Shown here: in pieces, positions 12,939-18,042 of the stretch | Position numbering within the stretch: the first letter of the stretch is position 1 | Layout of the letters: each line of letters starts with the position of its first letter | Source: DASQDN01 sp035630195 | GTDB lineage: Bacteria; Acidobacteriota; Terriglobia; Bryobacterales; Bryobacteraceae | Assembly: GCA_035630195.1 (NCBI GenBank) | Contig: DASQLD010000126.1 | Coordinates: 1 to 18,042 of the forward strand | DNA: 18,042 nucleotides | Direction: 5' to 3' | Program-made: the position numbers and the translations under genes | The notes under the pieces: model-generated | Databases searched by the model: none | Told to the model about the DNA's origin: nothing | Seen by the model: the letters and a program-made list of their open reading frames with translations, nothing else

Positions 12939-14087
12939 TTACCTTCTTTGTTTCTTCACGTTTGAGAGCCATTTGGCAACGCTGCCCCTAAACTTGGGAT
13001 TCCGAAATGCCCTTGCCCACCCCCCAGCCTGACTCCACTTCGTATTAGGTGGCGTAGGAAATTTAGAACTGTCGAGTGCTTTGCAAATCTGCAGTTGCGT
13101 TAGCCTGGGGTTCGTGTTTGCGAGAGAGATGACTTCGCGTGTCAACCTAAGGCGAATCGGGTCTGCGTTCGAGCGCCGTTGACCAACCGTGATCGAGCGC
13201 TGGCCCGAATTGTCGGCGTACTTAATACACGGGTTTTCAGGCGGATGTCCGTCACAATTTTGGTCGATACTCGGCTTGTACCTGAGTGCCGACTTGACTT
13301 CAGTGCGGATCAGAGCTTCAACGTAGTCAAGAATGTACAGAAGCTCATGGATATCACTATCCGGAAACATCTCCCTTAGATACTCACGAAGAAAACGGCG
13401 TGCCTCTAGGCTTGTCCAGACCGCACAGTGTTGAACGTTTGAGAGAGGACTTAGGACATCGCGAACTGCTCGGTCTAACCGTAGAACCACCAGTCGCAGG
13501 CTCTTATAGGGATGCGTGTCCGCACGCCGCGCGATGTATTCTGGACTCTGGACGGTATACGCCATTATCCGGCCCCAATACCACTCCGGTCCGAGCGAAC
13601 ATTGAACGTCGGGAACGGCGTAGATTTCGTCAGCTCGTCGACCTATGATGTGTGACCGCGACCTATTAAATTCTGATGGATCTTTAACCGGAGACAGTAC
13701 GCCTTCCATAATTAACTCTTCTTCAGACGTGCGGCAAAAGTTCGCGCCGGTTAGGTCAAAAGCTAGATCCAGAGAAGCCTCGAAATATCTATTGGTTTGA
13801 TGGTCTTCGTCTTCAATGACTTCGATATCTTGTTCGCGAACCGCCTGTGATGGCTCTCTCTTCTCGGTGGGCATTTCGATTGGGAGCGCCCGTTCTAGAT
13901 CAATCGCAGCAACATTGGCTGTAGTAGTCGGAAAAGATTTCAATCGAATGATAGGAATAGGCCCTTGCCAACCGCGACTCGGCGGGAACCGACCCTCGCC
14001 TGCGTGCCAGTCCCTCCACTCCTGAGTGGAAACTACATCAATGTCGAGGTTATCGTAACGGAAGTAAACAGCATCGTCGGTTCGCAT
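12939..14087 (-). CDS. Orphan 382-residue protein between transfer and replication genes
   Basis: I do not recognise this protein. From ATG 14087, with AAAGGGG about 5 bases upstream, it has 382 residues and begins MRTDDAVYFRYDNLDIDVVS. Visible traits are an acidic central linker (IEVIEDEDHQ), a mid-region with EWYWGRIMAYTVQSPEYIAR and LRLVVLRLDRAVRDVL, and a basic C-terminal domain with a possible helix-turn-helix (TNPRLTQLQICKALDSSKFP). A longer frame from 14144 adds 19 residues without a better start signal. It could be a DNA-binding regulator, a relaxosome component or cargo. It is separated from the primase gene by about 140 bp and is not obviously part of that operon. Confidence 0.6.
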   Translation of the reverse strand: MRTDDAVYFRYDNLDIDVVSTQEWRDWHAGEGRFPPSRGWQGPIPIIRLKSFPTTTANVAAIDLERALPIEMPTEKREPSQAVREQDIEVIEDEDHQTNRYFEASLDLAFDLTGANFCRTSEEELIMEGVLSPVKDPSEFNRSRSHIIGRRADEIYAVPDVQCSLGPEWYWGRIMAYTVQSPEYIARRADTHPYKSLRLVVLRLDRAVRDVLSPLSNVQHCAVWTSLEARRFLREYLREMFPDSDIHELLYILDYVEALIRTEVKSALRYKPSIDQNCDGHPPENPCIKYADNSGQRSITVGQRRSNADPIRLRLTREVISLANTNPRLTQLQICKALDSSKFPTPPNTKWSQAGGWARAFRNPKFRGSVAKWLSNVKKQRR

Positions 14088-14126
14088 AGCTGCCCCTTTA
14101 AGCAATCTCCCTTTGTGTATATCTGT

Positions 14127-14182
14127 TAGGCCGCCAGCGGTCAAAGGATACCGTTTATCGCCCTGCAGAGGCTAGGCGGCCT
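14127..14182. repeat. Inverted repeat in the intergenic region
   Basis: AGGCCGCC (14128-14135) and GGCGGCCT (14175-14182) are perfect 8-bp arms 39 bases apart, lying between the RepB-like primase gene (stop at 14230) and the orphan gene (start 14087). There is no T-run. It could be a regulator site for the orphan gene. Confidence 0.3.
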
Positions 14183-14229
14183 GAAACAATCATAAGAAAA
14201 ATGCTCTATCGTCCATTGCGTCATGATCG

Positions 14230-15111
14230 CTACCTGCTCATTCGCGCGGGTTCGCGAACTTCTTCCTGCGCGTCCACCGGCCGGGCGACTAACCGTGCCC
14301 GCGCGTTCATGACAGTGCGGTGGGCATAGCTGTCCGCGTGCGGCTTATCACCACGGCTACGCCTGTAGTCCGCAATCTTCTGCTCGATCGCTTCCGGCGA
14401 TAAGTCACCCTTCTCGAGGTGACGCATCGCGAAAGCAAAATCCTTCTCGCTCTGAGAACCGCCCGTGCTGACTCCCTCCCGCGGTGTCGTCTCTCCAAAC
14501 TTCGGGGCGATCCGCTCCACCTGGTATGACGGGAAATCCTCGGGCCGATAGACTCTCTCCGCTCGATCCTCACAAACGTCGTTCACGTAGTGCGGCTGCT
14601 CGTACTTGCAATTGCGGAATCCCGGAAGTCTCAGTACGCGAGCACAATCCCATACGGCTTGATCGGCGTTATGTTTGGCGGCCAGATCCCGGACCAGACG
14701 CTCTGCTTGTTCTTTCTCGAATCCTTCCACTTGCCAGAGGATCTGATGCTTCCCAGGGCTCGTCTCGAGCACGCTGTGGGAGAGGGGCATCCCTTCGCTG
14801 TTCAGGATCTTCTCAACAGCGTCCTTTCCGCCGCTGTCCACGTCGAGGTAGACGTGGCGAACAGTGTCCACGTCCGACTTCGTGCGGCCGGTTGCATCCG
14901 GCTTGAGCGTGTTCACGGTCACGTAAATATCTGCGCCATTCGCATTCGCAGCGCGCAAGTGAGCCTGATACCGGGCTGCCGCGATCTCACTCGCAGTCCT
15001 GAACTCGTGCTTCACGGCGCCGGTCCCCCGGTGAATCAGAACGACAGCAAGCCTGTCCTCCCGCTCGTACGCACATCGTAGATAATCAATCGGAGCCTCA
15101 AATCTGGGCAC
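14230..15111 (-). CDS. RepB-like DNA primase
   Basis: The 293-residue product matches the RepB-type primase domain of mobilisable plasmids. It shows DIYVTVNTLKP (61-71), the metal-binding VRHVYLDVD (84-92, Asp90 and Asp92), SPGKHQILWQV (118-128, His122) and RVLRLPGFRNCKYE (about 159-172). This enzyme family makes primers for single-stranded DNA replication, for example on the transferred strand. A C-terminal tail (after residue ~215) is helical and basic. The GTG start at 15111 is fixed by a strong GGAGGTG upstream, inside the end of the preceding gene. It is co-transcribed with the two transfer ATPase genes, which suggests a role in conjugative processing. Confidence 0.85.
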   Translation of the reverse strand: MPRFEAPIDYLRCAYEREDRLAVVLIHRGTGAVKHEFRTASEIAAARYQAHLRAANANGADIYVTVNTLKPDATGRTKSDVDTVRHVYLDVDSGGKDAVEKILNSEGMPLSHSVLETSPGKHQILWQVEGFEKEQAERLVRDLAAKHNADQAVWDCARVLRLPGFRNCKYEQPHYVNDVCEDRAERVYRPEDFPSYQVERIAPKFGETTPREGVSTGGSQSEKDFAFAMRHLEKGDLSPEAIEQKIADYRRSRGDKPHADSYAHRTVMNARARLVARPVDAQEEVREPARMSR

Positions 15112-15124
15112 GGCTTACACCTCC
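15112..15124 (-). promoter_or_regulatory. Strong Shine-Dalgarno setting a GTG start
   Basis: AGGAGGTG lies within the last codons of the ATPase gene and is followed by six bases and GTG. This near-perfect ribosome-binding site decides the start of the RepB-like primase and couples the two genes. Confidence 0.75.
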
Positions 15125-16065
15125 TGGAACTCGTAGCTATCTCGGCTGGCATCGTATCGGCCAAGCTTCACAACCTCGCAAACAGCGCGATGTCCACCGC
15201 GGCGCTCAATGTGAACAAGCACGTTCACCACTTCTGCAATGTTCCGCGCGATCGCGTGATCGGGAAGACCCGCCCCGGCCACCGAAATGCATGTTCTTAG
15301 GCGCTCCACGGCCAACCGTGCCGAGTTCGAGTGAATCGTGGAAAGCGTCCCCGTGTGACCGGTGTTTAGCGCCTGCAGCAGATCAAATGCCTCCGCACCG
15401 CGGACCTCGCCGAGGATGATGCGATCGGGACGTAAACGCAACGTCTGGCGAAGGAGATCCCGGATGCTGATCGCCGGCATATCCGGCTGGGCCCGACGTG
15501 CTTCGAGCCGCACTAGGTTCGGCGTCTCAATCGAGATCTCCGCCGTGTCCTCAATCAGTACAATGCGCTCGTCCTGAGGTAGGAACGCCGCCAGCGCGTT
15601 CAGTAGCGTCGTCTTGCCGCTTCCAGTGCCTCCGCTGATAAGAATCGTTTTGCGTGCCTCGATGGCACGCTGCAAGGTCCCTAGAATCCCGGGAGACATC
15701 ATCCCCCGCCGGACGAGCTCCGCCGCGGTGAACACCTTCGCCCGAAACTTACGGATATTCAAAATGGTTCCGCCGACGCTCGCTGGCGGCATTACCGCCG
15801 CCACTCTCGATCCATCGGGCAATCGCGCGTCCAGTAGTGGTCGCTGCTCGTCGATGTCGTCTCCCAGAAGGCGGGCGATATTGCGAACCGCCGCTTGACG
15901 TTGCCGTTCCGGGATAACCAAGCCATTCATAGCGCTCAGACGGCCATCTCGCTCCACGAACACGACGCCCGAGGCATTTACCATGATTTCGGACACTTCC
16001 TCGTCGGCGATCAACGGCGCCAGCGGCTTCACGTAAGGGATGATGAGATCGAAGTTGGACGTCAT
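15115..16065 (-). CDS. CpaF/VirB11-type secretion ATPase
   Basis: The 316-residue product is a hexameric type II/IV secretion ATPase of the VirB11/TrbB/CpaF group. Motifs seen in order are the N-terminal domain VSEIMVNASGVVFVERDG, Walker A GGTGSGKTT (145-153), the Asp box IEDTAEI (171-177), Walker B RIILGEVRG (215-223) and the His box GHTGTLSTIHSN (236-247). It powers pilus assembly or DNA transfer at the inner membrane. It starts with an ATGA overlap with the coupling-protein gene and is followed after 3 bp by the primase gene. The context (coupling protein and primase) favours a conjugative role over a Tad pilus. Confidence 0.9.
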   Translation of the reverse strand: MTSNFDLIIPYVKPLAPLIADEEVSEIMVNASGVVFVERDGRLSAMNGLVIPERQRQAAVRNIARLLGDDIDEQRPLLDARLPDGSRVAAVMPPASVGGTILNIRKFRAKVFTAAELVRRGMMSPGILGTLQRAIEARKTILISGGTGSGKTTLLNALAAFLPQDERIVLIEDTAEISIETPNLVRLEARRAQPDMPAISIRDLLRQTLRLRPDRIILGEVRGAEAFDLLQALNTGHTGTLSTIHSNSARLAVERLRTCISVAGAGLPDHAIARNIAEVVNVLVHIERRGGHRAVCEVVKLGRYDASRDSYEFQEV

Positions 16066-18042
16066 ATTAGCCGCCTTTCCCGTTGTTCGAAATAGCTCAT
16101 CTCCCGGTCAACGAACCAAGGCTTCAGGTAACACATCGTCGGCGGTAGCGGGTTCACCCCGTCGTATGGGATCGCCACGCATTGAGCGTTCCCCAGTTCC
16201 ATGAGCAGCTTCGGCTCAAACAGCGGGCGAACTTGCAGGCTGTAATTCTTATTCAGCGTCACGCCGGCCTTGTGTGCTTGTGCTCGTCCGCTGAGCGCCG
16301 ACACGCGCACATCTTGACCGCTCTCCGAAATGCTGTAGCTTGGCGTCATCTGTTCTGTCCGTCCGGCCATGTCGGACGCGACCTTGGCCGTGAAGTCGTC
16401 GGCTACAGACAGGAACAGTTTCGTTCTGAAGCACTGCAGCAGTGTGCGCCAGCTCTCGCCCGGAAGTGTCGACTTCAAAGAACTAATGCTCTGGGTCGCC
16501 ACAATGGGGATGCACTTCGCTTGTCGTGACAGCGCAAAGAACTTCTCATCTCCGTTTGGGTCCGACTCTCCAACGGTCGCGAGCTCATGGTACTCGTCGC
16601 ACAGAAACACAGCCTCGCGGAAGTGACGCTCAGGCTCAGCCGCCATCTGTGGAATTCGGTCCAGCATTGCCCGCTGAAATTCCTGCTTTAACAAGCACGC
16701 AATCATCCGAGACGTTGCCGGGTTGCTGCTCATCGGAAAATTGAGCGCCAGCACCTTGCCGCTCTCGATAATCGCGCTCATAGATGGCAGCGGACGCCCA
16801 TAGCGCCCGTCAGCATTTGCAATCGGGTCGTAGCACTCCTTCGGTGGGCAGAAGAGCCGCTTCAGAAGAGGCGAGTCGTCAAACAGCGATAGGAACACTG
16901 AGATACCTTCGACGATGGACGTACGAAGCTTGTTGTCGAGCCGCATCCAGTCATGCTGATACCAGCGCTTCACGGCTTCGAATTGAGCAAGCCTCGTGCT
17001 CAGCCGCTCTGGGTCTTCCGGCTGGGGGGCAGCCTCTACTTGATATAGGCCCTTCTCTGCATCGAGTAGCGCAGCCAGTTCGTCGGTATACGGCGTTCGC
17101 ATCTTGCCCCTGCCGTCCGTCTCCCAGGCCATCGACTCAAGCGCATCGACTGCCACATAGACAAGCGGATCGATTACGATGTGCGCCTGGGCAGAAGCGA
17201 TCCCCGCGAACATCTGCTCTCCTTCGGTTATCTTTTGCTTTAACCGATCAGGGTTGATCGCGCACTCGTAGACGTTGAACAGCGTACAGTAATCGTCCAC
17301 AACTTTGTGCAGAACGATAATGAACTTCACGAGGTTCGTGTACGCCTGCTGCCAGAACGGCTCCTTACCTTTCCCGTAGAGCTGATTCAGCAGTGAGGCT
17401 ATCGAGTACGCCAGGGCGAAAGCTTCCTGATCACTGTGCAGCGGATTGTATCGATGCTCGCCGGCCATGCTCAACTCCACATAATCATCCGGTCGCCCAG
17501 CTTTCTGCAGTACGTCTTTCACCTGATAGCAGAAGTCTCCTTTCACTTCGAGTACCAGCCCCCCGACACGTCGCGCCGGGTCCTTAGCTCGCCAGCTTAG
17601 AATCTGCGTAGCAAACGGGCGCATCGCCGCTGTCGTTTTGCCCGATCCTATCGAGCCGATCACAGCGATGCCGGTGAACATGCCACGCTCGGGGATCGTC
17701 AACCATCGCGGATCGTCGACCGGCTCCACGCGACGCGGGTGGTGCACTTCACCGATCACGAGACGCAAGCTCTCGTGATCACCCGGAGCAGGGAACGGCG
17801 GGAGTTCTCCTTTCGCCCGCCGTGTTCCAGTCGAAACATAGATATAAATCATTGAGAAAACCCCAGCGAAGACGAGGGCAGGCGTCGTGTAAAGCATCGT
17901 CACCCAGGTCCACTTCAGGCCCTGATACAGCCATGGGTTGACATGCGCTGTCAGCACAACGAGAAACTCATTGTCTGGGAACGGGAAGCGGCGCTGAAAG
18001 ACCGCCCCGACAATGGCGGCGCAGATCAAAGTAAGGGCGGTC
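16062..18042 (-). CDS. VirD4/TraG-type coupling protein (5' end beyond window)
   Basis: At least 660 residues in frame, with the reading frame open through the right edge, so the N-terminus is probably missing. Transmembrane segments are visible near the start (TALTLICAAIVGAVFQ at the edge and TMLYTTPALVFAGVFSMIYI). They are followed by the P-loop VIGSIGSGKTT (about 123-133 counted from TTG 18029), GGLVLEVKGDF, Walker B AVFLCDEYHELA (473-484) and IVATQSISSLK (509-519). These are hallmarks of type IV coupling proteins that bring DNA to the secretion channel. RGD/TraM-interacting regions are not recognisable. It overlaps the ATPase gene by ATGA. Confidence 0.85.
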   Translation of the reverse strand, partial: TALTLICAAIVGAVFQRRFPFPDNEFLVVLTAHVNPWLYQGLKWTWVTMLYTTPALVFAGVFSMIYIYVSTGTRRAKGELPPFPAPGDHESLRLVIGEVHHPRRVEPVDDPRWLTIPERGMFTGIAVIGSIGSGKTTAAMRPFATQILSWRAKDPARRVGGLVLEVKGDFCYQVKDVLQKAGRPDDYVELSMAGEHRYNPLHSDQEAFALAYSIASLLNQLYGKGKEPFWQQAYTNLVKFIIVLHKVVDDYCTLFNVYECAINPDRLKQKITEGEQMFAGIASAQAHIVIDPLVYVAVDALESMAWETDGRGKMRTPYTDELAALLDAEKGLYQVEAAPQPEDPERLSTRLAQFEAVKRWYQHDWMRLDNKLRTSIVEGISVFLSLFDDSPLLKRLFCPPKECYDPIANADGRYGRPLPSMSAIIESGKVLALNFPMSSNPATSRMIACLLKQEFQRAMLDRIPQMAAEPERHFREAVFLCDEYHELATVGESDPNGDEKFFALSRQAKCIPIVATQSISSLKSTLPGESWRTLLQCFRTKLFLSVADDFTAKVASDMAGRTEQMTPSYSISESGQDVRVSALSGRAQAHKAGVTLNKNYSLQVRPLFEPKLLMELGNAQCVAIPYDGVNPLPPTMCYLKPWFVDREMSYFEQRERRLI

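Noticed and set aside
1..18042. CRISPR arrays, rRNA, insertion sequences with terminal repeats
   Set aside because: No regularly spaced repeats with unique spacers, no rRNA-like sequence and no transposase gene were found.

Overview
The window looks like part of an integrative or conjugative/plasmid-like mobile element from a moderately GC-rich soil-type bacterium. I lean towards Acidobacteriota from the style of the genes and the gene order, but this is inference: no rRNA, tRNA or housekeeping gene is present to prove it. All assignments come from reading motifs by eye; no database search was run.

Right half (about 8.0-18.0 kb, every gene on the minus strand). Reading from the right edge leftwards, there is a VirD4/TraG-type coupling protein that runs off the window, a CpaF/VirB11-type secretion ATPase and a RepB-like primase. 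These three are tightly packed: ATGA overlap, then a 3-bp gap with a textbook Shine-Dalgarno. Next come a 382-residue orphan, an AlpA/MerR-like small DNA-binding protein and two small conserved proteins, leading into a large Prim-Pol/D5-helicase replication protein. Downstream of it are a small repeat-containing ORF, an HGG-motif zinc-binding protein and a small serine recombinase. This is the element's backbone for transfer, replication and recombination.

The most interesting cis-structure is here. At 9410-9534 two copies of GGTGACGGGTT, 18 bp apart, face two inverted copies, also 18 bp apart. The arrangement is symmetric about a central CACGCGTG palindrome, next to the replication gene. A second cluster of TGTAACG repeats lies at 9163-9200. 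Together they are a candidate replication origin. A 24-bp near-palindrome abuts the predicted promoter of the recombinase gene (8720-8743).

Left half (about 0.1-7.9 kb, mixed strands, loosely packed). This looks like accessory cargo: a SIR2-family protein with intact Rossmann and catalytic-type motifs, a ribbon-helix-helix regulator paired with a membrane-anchored helical protein, a 448-residue protein with an RN-x3-H HEPN ribonuclease motif, a second HEPN-like protein in which the motif histidine is lysine, a multi-pass membrane protein preceded by two strong stem-loops, a phage small-terminase-like HTH protein, and several tiny ORFs. SIR2 and HEPN proteins on mobile DNA are typical of anti-phage/abortive-infection cargo, so I read this as a small defence-type cargo region. 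Which genes work together is not provable from sequence alone.

No CRISPR array, tRNA, rRNA or insertion sequence was seen.
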